From assembly GCF_003611475.1 (NCBI RefSeq), contig NZ_RAXT01000010.1, positions 24,251 to 88,250 of the forward strand: 64,000 nucleotides of DNA, in the 5' to 3' direction. A program made the position numbers and the translations under genes. Below, in pieces: positions 28,191 through 37,493 of the stretch. Source of the stretch: Acinetobacter rongchengensis (lineage in GTDB: Bacteria; Pseudomonadota; Gammaproteobacteria; Pseudomonadales; Moraxellaceae). Each line of letters opens with the position of its first letter. Position 1 is the stretch's first letter. The notes under the pieces are model-generated. The model was not told the DNA's origin. It searched no databases and saw nothing but the letters and a program-made list of their open reading frames with translations.

Positions 28191-28963
28191 TATTCACGCA
28201 TTCCTGAACCACGAGAAAGTAAATAGTAGGCAATCGCATAGAGTACGCCACAGCAAAGTGTTACGACAACTAATGAAAGTGAAACATTCACATCGCTATG
28301 ACCTAAAATTCCAAAACGGAATGCATTGACCATATATACAATCGGGTTAATTAAAGAGAGATTTTGCCAAAAAGGGCTTAAAGCACTAATAGAGTAAAAT
28401 ACACCACCTAAATAGGTGAGGGGGGTTAAAACAAATGTTGGGATGATTGAAATATCATCAAATGATTTTGCATAGACAGCGTTAATGAAACCACCCAAAG
28501 AAAAGAGTAGTGATGTAATAATCACGGTATATATTGTGACGAAAACGTTGTGGATGGCTAAGTCAGTGAAGAACAGACTCATGGCTGTGACAATTGCACC
28601 GACTAGAACACCACGACAAACACCACCAATGACATAGCCCCATAGCACCATATGCAATGGAACAGGACTCATGATCAGTTCTTCGATACTTTTTTGAAAT
28701 TTTGCACTAAAGAAACTTGATGACACGTTTGCATAACTATTGGTGATCACAGCCATCATAATCAGACCAGGCACGATGAACTGCATATAACTAAATCCAC
28801 CCATTTGCCCAATACGAGAACCCACTAAATTTCCAAAAATCACAAAGTATAAACTCATGGTGATTGCAGGCGGTAATAAGGTTTGTGGCCAAATTCGCAT
28901 AAAGCGACGTATTTCTTTATAAACTAAGGTGTAAAGTGCGACTCGAAGTTGGCTAAAGTTCAT
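28190..28963 (-). CDS. yadH: ABC-2 type transporter permease (YadH-like)
   Basis: The 257-residue protein has six predicted membrane spans and matches YadH in length and in blocks such as LYTLVYKEIRRFMRIWPQTLLPPAITMSLYF, GSRIGQMGGFSYMQFIVPGLIMM, SSFFSAKFQKSIEELIMSP, GYVIGGVCRG and LTYLGGVFYSI. With the ATPase upstream it forms an exporter; the substrate is unknown. It overlaps both neighbours by single-base TAATG junctions. Confidence 0.9.
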   Translation of the reverse strand: MNFSQLRVALYTLVYKEIRRFMRIWPQTLLPPAITMSLYFVIFGNLVGSRIGQMGGFSYMQFIVPGLIMMAVITNSYANVSSSFFSAKFQKSIEELIMSPVPLHMVLWGYVIGGVCRGVLVGAIVTAMSLFFTDLAIHNVFVTIYTVIITSLLFSLGGFINAVYAKSFDDISIIPTFVLTPLTYLGGVFYSISALSPFWQNLSLINPIVYMVNAFRFGILGHSDVNVSLSLVVVTLCCGVLYAIAYYLLSRGSGMRE

Positions 28964-29895
28964 TATTGCGCTCCTTCAAGATTTTTTTCGACCATTTTGA
29001 CGAATAACTCTTCAAGACGATTCGATTTATTACGCATACTACGTACACGAATACCTTGTGCTTCTAATAGCTGAAATAGATCATTTAACGAATGTGCTTT
29101 ATCCATTGTTACTTCTAAAGTCATTGGATCAATCAAGTTAAATTTCACACCGATGATATCAACATGAAGTGGTTCAATCGGGTGTTCTAAATCAAAAATA
29201 AAGGATTCTTCATTTAACTGATTAAGAAATGCTTTCATCGAGGTGTCTTCTTTGATTACACCACGGTCAATGATGGCAATTTGACGACACAACATTTCTG
29301 CTTCTTCTAGGTAATGTGTGGTTAAAATGATTGAAGTGCCTTTTTCATTCATTTCAGTCAAAAAGTCCCACATTGAACGACGCAATTCAATGTCTACACC
29401 AGCAGTTGGTTCATCTAGAATTAAAAGTTTTGGTTCATGCATCATGGCACGAGCAATCATTAAGCGGCGTTTCATACCACCTGAAAGCATACGTCCTTGA
29501 GTGTTACGCTTTTCCCATAAACCTAATTTTTCTAAATATTCTTCAGCACGTTTTTCCGCAATCTTTTTGGGAATACCGTAATAACCTGCTTGGGTAACTA
29601 AAATATCAAAGGTTTTTTCAAATTGACCAAAGTTGAACTCTTGAGGAACAACACCTAAACATTGTTTTGCAAGGGAAGGGTGAGTATCGAGATTATTGTC
29701 GAAAATTTCGACTGTACCTGATGTTTTATGTGTCAAAGAGCTGATAATACTAATCGTTGTAGATTTACCTGCACCATTTGGCCCTAAAAGTGCATAAAAC
29801 TCGCCCTCAGGAACCGTTAAATTGATTCCTTTAAGTGCCTGAAATCCATTTCGATAAGTTTTCGATAAATCTCTTAACGCCAAAGCATCAGTCAT
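28963..29895 (-). CDS. yadG: ABC transporter ATP-binding protein (YadG-like)
   Basis: The 310-residue ATPase has Walker A (LLGPNGAGKSTTISII), the Q-loop (GVVPQEFNFGQFEKTFDILVTQAGYYGIP), the ABC signature (MLSGGMKRRLMIARAMMHEP), Walker B (LLILDEPTAGVDIELRRSMWDFL) and an H-loop (ILTTHYLEEAEMLC). The sequence is close to E. coli YadG over its length. It is the first gene of the operon yadG-yadH-queF-unknown, each joined by tiny overlaps or short gaps. Confidence 0.93.
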   Translation of the reverse strand: MTDALALRDLSKTYRNGFQALKGINLTVPEGEFYALLGPNGAGKSTTISIISSLTHKTSGTVEIFDNNLDTHPSLAKQCLGVVPQEFNFGQFEKTFDILVTQAGYYGIPKKIAEKRAEEYLEKLGLWEKRNTQGRMLSGGMKRRLMIARAMMHEPKLLILDEPTAGVDIELRRSMWDFLTEMNEKGTSIILTTHYLEEAEMLCRQIAIIDRGVIKEDTSMKAFLNQLNEESFIFDLEHPIEPLHVDIIGVKFNLIDPMTLEVTMDKAHSLNDLFQLLEAQGIRVRSMRNKSNRLEELFVKMVEKNLEGAQ

Positions 29896-30037
29896 GAAAT
29901 TCTCACATGGTTTGAAGAGTGCGTATTGTGAGCGATATAGAAGAATAAACCAAGCGTATTACAAGGAATTATCTGTTGCAAATTTGGAACGTTGCTCAAA
30001 GCATAAGCATCAATTCAATCAGTTGTTTTATAAATGC

Positions 30038-30065
30038 TTTACCGCGCTTAAATTTTTGGTATGAT
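30038..30065 (+). promoter_or_regulatory. Sigma-70 promoter for tRNA-Arg
   Basis: TTTACC (30038-30043) and TATGAT (30060-30065) are separated by 16 bases and end 17 bases before the tRNA. Confidence 0.6.
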
Positions 30066-30082
30066 GTCCCAACTCAAATTAA

Positions 30083-30158
30083 GCGCCCATAGCTTAACTG
30101 GATAGAGTACAGGTTTCCGAAGCCTGTGGAGTGGGTTCGAGTCCCGCTGGGCGTACCA
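30083..30158 (+). tRNA. tRNA-Arg (anticodon CCG)
   Basis: The 76-nt gene folds as a cloverleaf: acceptor GCGCCCA with TGGGCGT, anticodon stem CAGGT/GCCTG with loop TTCCGAA (anticodon CCG, reading CGG), T-arm GGGTTCGAGTCCC, discriminator A and encoded CCA. It lies alone on the plus strand, divergent from yadG. Confidence 0.95.
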
Positions 30159-30415
30159 TTATTTAAATAAAATCAATAGCTTAAATTTATTTAAAAACCA
30201 TTTTTATTTATAACTTCTAAACACTTTTGATTTTTTCTGATTGTTTGATCTAAAGTTGATTTGACTGATATTTAAAATAACGTACAAGAAATTATTTTCA
30301 TTTATATTCAATATCAATGTTTTAAGTTTTCTGCGAGTTAAAAATCAACCTACTTTCAGTTGATTGAAACTATATGTACAACCTTTTTACTTCTATCTAT
30401 GCTTTGCAATGAATA

Positions 30416-31366
30416 TCAGACTTTATCCTTTTGAGATTTAAGCATTCTTTTATGCTGATACATTTTTTTGTCTGCTTCATGCATTGCAGTTAAGAGGCCA
30501 TAAGCAGGGTTACGCATTGCAACACCAATTGCGGCACTAATATTTTCTTCTGCAAATGCTTGCAGAATACGATTTGCTAAGCCTGTAGCATTAATAAGAT
30601 TATTTTCAATACTTAAAACAGAAAACTCATCACCACCTAAACGTGCGACAACATCATTGCTACGTACACATTTAGAGAGAGTAGCGGCTGTCTTTTGAAT
30701 AAGTTCGTCTCCAGCATCGTGGCCTAAGCTGTCATTTATCATTTTCAAATTATTTAGATCAATCATGATAATGGCAGCAGGGTGTCCATAAAATTTACAA
30801 CGATCTTCTTCTATAGCAAGTAATTTGTCCCAACCTCTGCGATTAAATAATCCTGTCAATGAATCTGATAATGCTTCTTCTTTGAAGCGTTCACTTTGTC
30901 GGATATGTTCAATCTCACGTAATTCACCCTGCAAAATATAGCTTAACATTTGACCTAATAAATTAATTAAGCCTTCTTCTTCTACTAATTTGTCTGGTTG
31001 AGGTTGAGGATCAATTGCACAAAGTGTACCAAATAAAGAACCATCCTCTTTCATCAGAGGTTGACCAATATAGGCTTTAATATCAGCTTGTTTATTGATT
31101 TCTGCATTCGCATATACAGGAATATCTTCAGACCTAGGGGCAATACGTGGCCCTTTTCCTTGTACCATTTGTGAGCAAAATGAATCAGCCCATTTAAATA
31201 CACGACCAGATTCAATTTGGTAACCTTGGTCTTTAGACTGAAGTACGATCCAATCTTCACCTTCAGTTCGCGTTACCATCCAGAGTTTAAAACCAAATCG
31301 TTTGTTTAAAAATGTGAGAACTGCACAACTAGCTTGTTCGAAGTTTTTAAATTTAAAGTCATCCAT
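30416..31366 (-). CDS. Diguanylate cyclase with GAF sensor domain
   Basis: The 316-residue protein makes cyclic di-GMP. The N-terminal half (about 1-150) is a GAF domain of the kind with PRIAPRSEDIPVY, IKAYIGQPLMKEDGSLFGTLCAIDPQP. The C-terminal GGDEF domain starts at DSLTGLFNRRGW and has an intact active site RLGGDEF. An RSND (RxxD) motif lies five residues before it, so product inhibition through the I-site is likely. There are no membrane spans. AGG lies nine bases before the ATG. Confidence 0.92.
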   Translation of the reverse strand: MDDFKFKNFEQASCAVLTFLNKRFGFKLWMVTRTEGEDWIVLQSKDQGYQIESGRVFKWADSFCSQMVQGKGPRIAPRSEDIPVYANAEINKQADIKAYIGQPLMKEDGSLFGTLCAIDPQPQPDKLVEEEGLINLLGQMLSYILQGELREIEHIRQSERFKEEALSDSLTGLFNRRGWDKLLAIEEDRCKFYGHPAAIIMIDLNNLKMINDSLGHDAGDELIQKTAATLSKCVRSNDVVARLGGDEFSVLSIENNLINATGLANRILQAFAEENISAAIGVAMRNPAYGLLTAMHEADKKMYQHKRMLKSQKDKV

Positions 31367-32144
31367 TTAGTTTGCCTGCCATACTCATGTTTTCTTAATA
31401 TTGAGACAAATTTAAAACCACATTGATTATAACTTGTGTAATAAAAAGACTTTGGATCATTCTATTGTTTAATTTCTTACATAATATCAATTTATTTTTA
31501 AAATATAAAACATTTTTAAAGTAACTAAGCATAGATTTATATATTAATGAAAGAATTGTTTCTTAACCAATAAAATAATGTAGATCATCTAAATGAATAA
31601 ATAATAAAAATTAATGTGTTGTTTGATCTTATCGCGATGAAGGGGTATTCGATTTTGTTACCTTATATTGGCTAAAGTGCCAGTGTTTGATGTTTTGGTT
31701 ATTTTTAGACTCCTTTTAGAGTAAATAGTGAAATAGTTAATTAATGTTCTTCTTTATATTGATCGTTTGGCATTTTTGCTTTTATATTGTTTATTAATAT
31801 ACATTGGTATATTTAATTGATACGCAATACTAATTTGTTAAGTTTTATTTAATAAATTTAAAATGAAGAATGTTTACTTGTTTTTAATTTAAACAAATGT
31901 TGGGTTTTAGGCAATGAAGTGGCTTTGCTTTAAGCAATTTATCAAGAATAAATAAAAATCTACTTAATTTTTTATAATTAATATTTCAACTCTTTTTAGT
32001 TTTTGATGCGTAGTTAACATAGAACTTAAAGTATAAATTCAATGGCAGCGTAGGTTGAAATCAAAGCAAATTTGAAGTGATTGATTATAAAATAACTTGC
32101 TGATAGATTGATATTTTAAAACACTCTTTCCTTTTGGGGGTACT
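31367..32144. other. Long AT-rich non-coding stretch
   Basis: These 778 bases contain no open frame with a ribosome binding site, no RNA gene and no repeat that could be recognised. The composition is strongly AT-rich. Confidence 0.5.
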
Positions 32145-32330
32145 ATGCTCATTCAAATTGCAAATACCGTAATCAATACGGATCAAATTCGTTTAATTGA
32201 AGTAGATGAAAATGGAGAGTTTGTTCGGATCTTTCTTGGTGGAGACTTGGTAAGAAGATTTGAATTTCCAAATCATGATAGCCAAGCCAGATTCTTAAAT
32301 AAAATTGGATTAAAGGAATTTTTTACTTAA
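32145..32330 (+). CDS. Small protein of unknown function (61 residues)
   Basis: A strong purine block (GGGGG) lies six bases before the ATG, and a terminator follows 16 bases after the stop, so this is a complete one-gene unit. The product (MLIQIANTVINTDQIRLIEV start, LKEFFT end) is soluble and predicted to form beta strands followed by a helix. The family is not recognised. Confidence 0.65.
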   Translation: MLIQIANTVINTDQIRLIEVDENGEFVRIFLGGDLVRRFEFPNHDSQARFLNKIGLKEFFT

Positions 32331-32345
32331 AACTAGAAATATTTA

Positions 32346-32368
32346 AACCCACTTTGAGTGGGTTTTTT
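32346..32368 (+). terminator. Terminator after the 61-residue gene
   Basis: The stem AACCCACT/AGTGGGTT with a 3-base loop is followed by a T-run. Confidence 0.8.
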
Positions 32369-32464
32369 ATATAAAAAGGAAAAGCGTAACTGGGTTTAAC
32401 CCCATCTTTATTATTTTCTCACTCATCTATACATTGATAAATTATTTATATCCAATAAATCAGT

Positions 32465-32665
32465 ATGGAAATCAGAAGCCTTATTAGAAAAGTGAGCTTA
32501 AAGTATGTAGATCATCTTACTGTTGATCAACATATTTTCTCTACTCAACGAAATGATAGTAATGGTTCATTTTTGTACTGGCTGCTTATCCTCATTAATA
32601 GAAGAACAAATACTTATGAAGGAATATTTTCTGTGTATAAAGGGGAGGATTTAGAACTCAGGTAA
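32465..32665 (+). CDS. Possible small protein (66 residues)
   Basis: The frame encodes a basic peptide with a hydrophobic patch (SFLYWLLILINRR). There is no clear ribosome binding site before the ATG and no terminator after it. Kept as a weak candidate because the region is a cluster of small genes; it could be chance. Confidence 0.3.
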   Translation: MEIRSLIRKVSLKYVDHLTVDQHIFSTQRNDSNGSFLYWLLILINRRTNTYEGIFSVYKGEDLELR

Positions 32666-32798
32666 TATTGGTATTAGATCAGACTGTTATTCATCAAGAC
32701 TACTATTCATCAAGATTATTAAGACCTAGATATAAGGCTGAGTGATCAAGTTTTAGGGTTAAGAAAAGTGATTGTCAAATCTTTTATGGGGGAATTCA

Positions 32799-32948
32799 GT
32801 GAGTAAATATAAACTAAAAATAAAGGTTAAAATGATATTGGTGAGCGCAAGAGCTAAAAATTTTATAACAGAGATTTATGAAAATTCATTGAATGTGAGT
32901 GATTGCTGTGACTTTAGGTTTATATCATTTTTCAAAACGTTTATTTAA
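32799..32948 (+). CDS. Possible small basic protein with a GTG start (49 residues)
   Basis: GGGGGA lies five bases before a GTG codon. The peptide starts SKYKLKIKVKMILVSARAK and ends FFKTFI. No family is recognised. The binding site supports translation, but the length makes chance possible. Confidence 0.3.
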   Translation: MSKYKLKIKVKMILVSARAKNFITEIYENSLNVSDCCDFRFISFFKTFI

Positions 32949-33558
32949 AAGTTGCAAGCAAAGCTCTTGTTTTCAGATTCAGAAAATCACGTAATCAAAT
33001 TTTTGGGGTTAAAAGATATGTTATTTAATGAAAAATAAATCACTCTAAATAAAGAAAAATTTTATAAAAGTAGAGTTTATATTTTAAATTAAGTCATTCA
33101 CTCTCAAATTGATTTTGTATTGCGACATTATTATCTACCTATTGTTAAATTAATCAATATAATAATTGCTATATAAAAGTTGAATAATGTAAAAGCATCT
33201 TGCGCATAAAATTAAATCGCAATATATTAAAACTACAGTAGGTCGTTAAGACGCTACAAAGTAGTTGGACAGATCAATGACAGCTTATTGAATTTGCAAC
33301 AGATGTTCAAATAAGAAATAAGCACTAGCTTTCCAACATTAAAAAACTCGCAGAAATGCGAGTTTTTTCATTTGTTACATTCAACGAAGCAATAATGTAA
33401 ATTAGTTCAAATTAGTATCAATTTCCAATAAAAATTTAGCACTAATTTTTGAATTCCATTAATCTAATTTAACAATGCCATAAAATTTAACATCTTCAAA
33501 AGTACTTAAACCCAATAGCGTGATATAAGAAGTTATGTACGAAATGGAGGGTATAAAA
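32949..33558. other. Non-coding stretch ending in a terminator
   Basis: No intact gene is visible in these 610 bases. A strong terminator stands at 33341-33368 without an intact gene before it. The 110 bases preceding it may be a small RNA or the end of a decayed gene: one frame gives TLQSSWTDQ, a stop, then QLIEFATDVQIRNKH. Confidence 0.45.
33341..33368 (+). terminator. Orphan rho-independent terminator
   Basis: The perfect stem AAAAAACTCGC/GCGAGTTTTTT with a 6-base loop has no recognised gene directly upstream on the plus strand. Confidence 0.8.
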
Positions 33559-33783
33559 ATGTCTGAAATGATTACAGTCAAGATTAAAGATCAATATAGT
33601 AATGAACTCAACGCTTTAGCATGGCTGAATAAGCTCCAAGAACATGAGGATGAGTCTTATTCATTATTCCAACGTATAGATCACATTGTGGTCGAGGGAG
33701 AAAAAATTTTACCGAATATTGAATTGCTTTTTGAAAGTAAAAGTAGTGACAGTATTTATCGTATCATCGAAGAAGTAAACTAA
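33559..33783 (+). CDS. Small acidic protein of unknown function (74 residues)
   Basis: GGAGGG lies seven bases before the ATG at 33559, which is chosen over an ATG at 33535 lacking such a site. The product (MSEMITVKIKDQYSNELNAL start, RIIEEVN end) is acidic and soluble. A terminator follows. The family is not recognised. Confidence 0.65.
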   Translation: MSEMITVKIKDQYSNELNALAWLNKLQEHEDESYSLFQRIDHIVVEGEKILPNIELLFESKSSDSIYRIIEEVN

Positions 33784-33805
33784 ACCTTTCTCAATGCTTA
33801 TTTAA

Positions 33806-33843
33806 AAAGCGTATTGAATCATTCAAATTCAGTACGCTTTTAT
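33806..33843 (+). terminator. Terminator after the 74-residue gene
   Basis: A 14-bp stem (AAAGCGTATTGAAT with ATTCAGTACGCTTT, one G-T pair) with a 7-base loop ends in Ts. Confidence 0.8.
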
Positions 33844-33976
33844 GTATTTAACTATTATAAATAGATATTTGTACGTTTTTTTTTGAATTATTTTATTACA
33901 TTACCGAATTTAAACACGATCCAAATTTTGTAAGACGAGATTGAATCAAACTATCTCAGGCAAATCTTTAAACTCG

Positions 33977-34669
33977 CTATGAAGTATGTAAATGCTGCAA
34001 TGAACGATTGATTTGCTGCATGTTTAGGTTTAATTCATCACGTGGAATTCGAGTTTCTTGTAGAGCTGTAATCCACTGCATCTGACAGAGTTTAATTTCT
34101 CGGACAGATTGAGCATCTTGAATTTTCAAGATCAATTGTTTTGCCATCAAACCGCAATGTAATTTTAATAAACCCATCATGGTCTGTTTTACTTCTTCAA
34201 AATTTAGAGGCGTGCCATTAATTACAGATGGATCATGACTATTTGATAAATCTTTAGTTTGTATAAATTGAGGTTTCGTTGCTTCAGTTTTTTTCTGATG
34301 ATGAATGATTTGAGTATCTGCTAATTGATGGTTATTGTCTTGCTGTTTATTGTCTTTATATTCAGCTTTACTAATTTTGTTTTCCTGTTTTATATTTTCA
34401 ATATCTTGATCTAAAACAACGTGATGAGGGTTATCCGGCTTGAATTCAACAGATGTATTCGAGATATTCCGGTTTGGAAGGATTAAACCCAATTGTTCTA
34501 ATTGCTGAACAATTTCAGGTGTCGCTAAGCGTTGTTTCATCGCACTATTCAATACTCGAAAATCGTCTGTACCGATAAGAAGTAACAATTGTCTTTGACG
34601 AGCATTGAGTTGAAATGTGCGCTGTTTTAGGGCTTGCATACCTAAATCAGTCTTAACATAATGATCCAT
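33977..34669 (-). CDS. Conserved protein with a winged-helix-like N-terminus
   Basis: The 230-residue protein has an N-terminal segment (about 5-65: VKTDLGMQALKQRTFQLNARQRQLLLLIG...IVQQLEQLGLI) of the kind found at the start of many beta- and gammaproteobacterial hypothetical proteins and resembling a winged helix. A Gln/Asn/Lys-rich linker (about 75-140) joins it to a C-terminal helical domain (EEVKQTMMGLLKLHCGLMAKQLILKIQ). The function is unknown. No operon partner is visible. Confidence 0.6.
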   Translation of the reverse strand: MDHYVKTDLGMQALKQRTFQLNARQRQLLLLIGTDDFRVLNSAMKQRLATPEIVQQLEQLGLILPNRNISNTSVEFKPDNPHHVVLDQDIENIKQENKISKAEYKDNKQQDNNHQLADTQIIHHQKKTEATKPQFIQTKDLSNSHDPSVINGTPLNFEEVKQTMMGLLKLHCGLMAKQLILKIQDAQSVREIKLCQMQWITALQETRIPRDELNLNMQQINRSLQHLHTS

Positions 34670-34768
34670 GAGCCAATCTATTCCCCCTAATAAATTGGCT
34701 CTAGAATAAAGCGTGAAAATTACACTAACATGACTATTTTATTACAAATCAATAGGTTAATTTGTGAC

Positions 34769-35458
34769 TTATTTTGCATTTTCTAGTGCTTTACGTAGAT
34801 AAGGATCTAAATCCTCTTGGCGGAGTAGCCATTGAATATAGTCTGCAGGCAAATCTACAATCGCTGTACCACGATGTTTACCAAAGTTAATACTACGTGG
34901 AATACGTGCATCTTCAGATGCCTCAAATAATTCTTCAATATTTTGAATTTTGAGTTGATACACAATATGCATCAAAATATTTGCAGTGAGAATAATATCT
35001 GCATCTGCACGGTGTGCGCCTTTTAACATGTCACGTGCTTTTTCGCTGCCCTTGCTAATCATATAGATGAGCGCTGAAATATTATGTGCTTCGGCATTTG
35101 GCCAAACTAAACGTGCCAATGCCAACGTGCAAATTGCTTTGATTTGTGAAGTGTCGACACCGCATTGTTGAATGGCACGAATATCATAATCAATGTTATG
35201 ACCAATAATATAAGTCGTTTCTTTTGGGAGCGTAAAGGTTGAAAAATTGGGTTGATCAATTAAATCAGACTCTAAAATATGATGCACGGCCATTGATGCA
35301 TACGAAATTTTTTCATCGCCAATACTATAAAGTTGGTCAAAAATAAGTTCACGATCTAAACTTAACTTACCATGGTCAATTTGGATAGGCGCATAAGCAA
35401 TTTCAATCGGTAAACCATTTAAATTATGTGTTTCAGTATCTAAGATAATTGCTTGCAT
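34769..35458 (-). CDS. 3'-5' exonuclease of the DEDDh family (ExoX / DnaQ-like)
   Basis: The 229-residue enzyme has the three exonuclease motifs: ILDTETHNL (DxE), GHNIDYDIRAI and GAHRADADIILTANIL (His and last Asp). A C-terminal segment (RIPRSINFGKHRGTAIVDLPADYIQWLL) is the small domain found in ExoX-type nucleases. Substrate DNA or RNA cannot be decided. The ATG at 35458 has GGAG seven bases upstream; a start at 35527 is rejected for lacking one. Confidence 0.85.
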   Translation of the reverse strand: MQAIILDTETHNLNGLPIEIAYAPIQIDHGKLSLDRELIFDQLYSIGDEKISYASMAVHHILESDLIDQPNFSTFTLPKETTYIIGHNIDYDIRAIQQCGVDTSQIKAICTLALARLVWPNAEAHNISALIYMISKGSEKARDMLKGAHRADADIILTANILMHIVYQLKIQNIEELFEASEDARIPRSINFGKHRGTAIVDLPADYIQWLLRQEDLDPYLRKALENAK

Positions 35459-36096
35459 ACGTTGCTCCAAAATCAGTGCAAATGAGTAAACCCCAATAAC
35501 ACTAGCTTTTTTGTGCTTTGAATACAATTCTTAATCTATATTTCACATGATTGTGCTGAGTTACTCGTGCATTGTTTATTCATCACTTATATCAAATTTA
35601 AAAGCACCAAAAAGTAGACTGTGTTTCGTGCCCGAATTTTAAAAATTTTCTTTCAATTGAAACACGTAATTAAAGAGCAATAACAAAAATGGAAAAGTAT
35701 TTTGTGAATCACAATTTGAATTAAAGGCTATTCACAAGTTTAATACACCATTTTTCAATCCAGCATAAAAGCAAGCCTAAAGCAGTGTATTCATTGTTTA
35801 ACAGTATTGATTAGCTTAAATAAATAGGTGTGTCCATTTCTTGACGAAATCAGCCAAAATCATCGCTGCATGTTCAAGTTTGTTAAGTTTAAATAAATAG
35901 AATGAAGCATTGAAAACTCTCAAATAGATAGAAGTGATAAAGTTGAGTTTAGCTCAGCAATATAAATTCAAATTGATCTGCAATAATTTCAATGAAAAGA
36001 CTTGCTTAAGCTATTTTTTTGTCGTATTGATGAATGAATATGCAGAGTGTATTTTGCATACAAAATTTCTAAAAACAGTGTTTAAGGATAAGCCAC
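35459..36096. other. Intergenic region upstream of the lipase-like gene
   Basis: These 638 bases carry a short direct repeat TTAAATAAATAG (near 35816 and 35888) and no gene. AAGGATAAG lies just before the ATG at 36097. Confidence 0.4.
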
Positions 36097-37320
36097 ATGA
36101 AAAAAAATTTATTAACGGTTTTAGTTTTAAGTTCGGGGTTAGTTCTCAGTGCATGTGACAATGGGGGCGGTGGTGGTAGCTCTTCTTCAACTTCATCAAA
36201 TACAGATGTAAATAATATTGCAAATCCTGTTGTCGGCACACCAACGACGTATGCATTGACAGACATGTCTGCAGCCGCAGCTGAAAGTGTCGTCATGACC
36301 TATAAAATGAAAGGTATCAACGGTACAGAAGTACAAGCAACCTCATTGGTGTTTACCCCTAAAACAGCAGCACCTGCGACAGGTTGGCCGATTGTGGTTT
36401 GGGCGCATGGCACAACTGGTGTGGCTGATCAGTGTGCGCCAAGCCGCAATGTAATGAATGATTCTGTTAAAAGTATGATTTCTAAGTTCTTGGCTGAAGG
36501 TTATGTGGTGGTTGCACCTGATTATGAAGGTTTAGGTGAACCAACAGGTACAGAATTGCATCCATTCTTAAATTTAAAGAGTGAAGGCTATGCAATTACA
36601 GATGCCGTGGTTGCGACGCATAATTGGTTAGGGAACAAAGTTTCTAAGAAATGGGTAACGGTAGGTCATTCTCAAGGTGGTCAAGCTGCCTTAGGTGCAG
36701 CACAGTATGCTGAACGTGCTAACTTAGACTATAAAGGAACTGTTGCTGTTGCACCTGCTTCGCAATTAAGCTTAATTTTAAATGCAGGGCAAGCATCTGT
36801 TGCAAATGCACCATTTGAAAAGCAAATTCCAGTCTACGCATCGTTAGATACCTTTACTGCATTAATTGCAGCAGGATTGCGTAATCCAAATCCAACACTT
36901 CAATACAATCAAGTATTTAAAATGCCAACTGATCAAATTGCCAAAAATGCTGAAAGTGTCTGCTATGACATGCTTGGTAAGCAATTTGCTTTGGCAATGG
37001 GGCAATATGCAGCAGTCAATGGGTCATTAAAAGACTATCCAAGAACGACGGACACTTTTATGTCCTTGCCTATTGTCAAAACTTTCTTGGAAAAAGATTC
37101 ACAACCTTTGCAAGTGCAAGTCAGAACCCCTGTCGTGATTTACCAAGGTGGAGCGGATACGACTGTACCTCAAGTGGCGACTGACGCTTTAATAGGAACA
37201 GCGAAAGCATTTGGAACTCAAGTGAATTATATCACCAGTCCAACGTGGGATCATGGATCAGCTTATGCATCAAACATTGATAATATTGTGTTTGATGTCA
37301 ATACAATGTTAGCCAAATAA
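36097..37320 (+). CDS. Alpha/beta hydrolase lipoprotein, secretory-lipase type
   Basis: The 407-residue protein has a lipoprotein signal (VLSSGLVLSAC, then a Gly/Ser-rich linker GGGGGSSSSTSS) and an alpha/beta hydrolase domain: VVWAHGTTGVADQCAPSR (oxyanion region), VVVAPDYEGLGEP, the nucleophile elbow GHSQGGQAALGAAQ, and a late acid and histidine (VVIYQGGADTTVP and TWDHGSAY). It resembles secreted lipases and esterases of the LIP family, and should face the periplasm or surface. The substrate is unknown. A strong terminator follows. Confidence 0.85.
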   Translation: MKKNLLTVLVLSSGLVLSACDNGGGGGSSSSTSSNTDVNNIANPVVGTPTTYALTDMSAAAAESVVMTYKMKGINGTEVQATSLVFTPKTAAPATGWPIVVWAHGTTGVADQCAPSRNVMNDSVKSMISKFLAEGYVVVAPDYEGLGEPTGTELHPFLNLKSEGYAITDAVVATHNWLGNKVSKKWVTVGHSQGGQAALGAAQYAERANLDYKGTVAVAPASQLSLILNAGQASVANAPFEKQIPVYASLDTFTALIAAGLRNPNPTLQYNQVFKMPTDQIAKNAESVCYDMLGKQFALAMGQYAAVNGSLKDYPRTTDTFMSLPIVKTFLEKDSQPLQVQVRTPVVIYQGGADTTVPQVATDALIGTAKAFGTQVNYITSPTWDHGSAYASNIDNIVFDVNTMLAK

Positions 37321-37355
37321 TATCTATTGGTTGTAGACCAAGCTTAAGCTGATTT

Positions 37356-37390
37356 AAATAGCTCATGTTTTGAAAACATGAGCTATTTTT
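37356..37390 (+). terminator. Terminator after the lipase-like gene
   Basis: A long stem (AAATAGCTCATGTT with AACATGAGCTATTT) is followed by Ts. Confidence 0.85.
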
Positions 37391-37493
37391 ATTTAAAACT
37401 GAGTAAAGTTCATTCTGTTTAATTACAAACTTCATGCTACAATGTGCGCAATCTTAGCACGGCTTAAAAGCCCTAATTCATAGGACCTCGCTA

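Noticed and set aside
30083..30158. tRNA-Arg as an integration site for an island
   Set aside because: No integrase gene and no second copy of the tRNA 3' end were seen in the following few kilobases.
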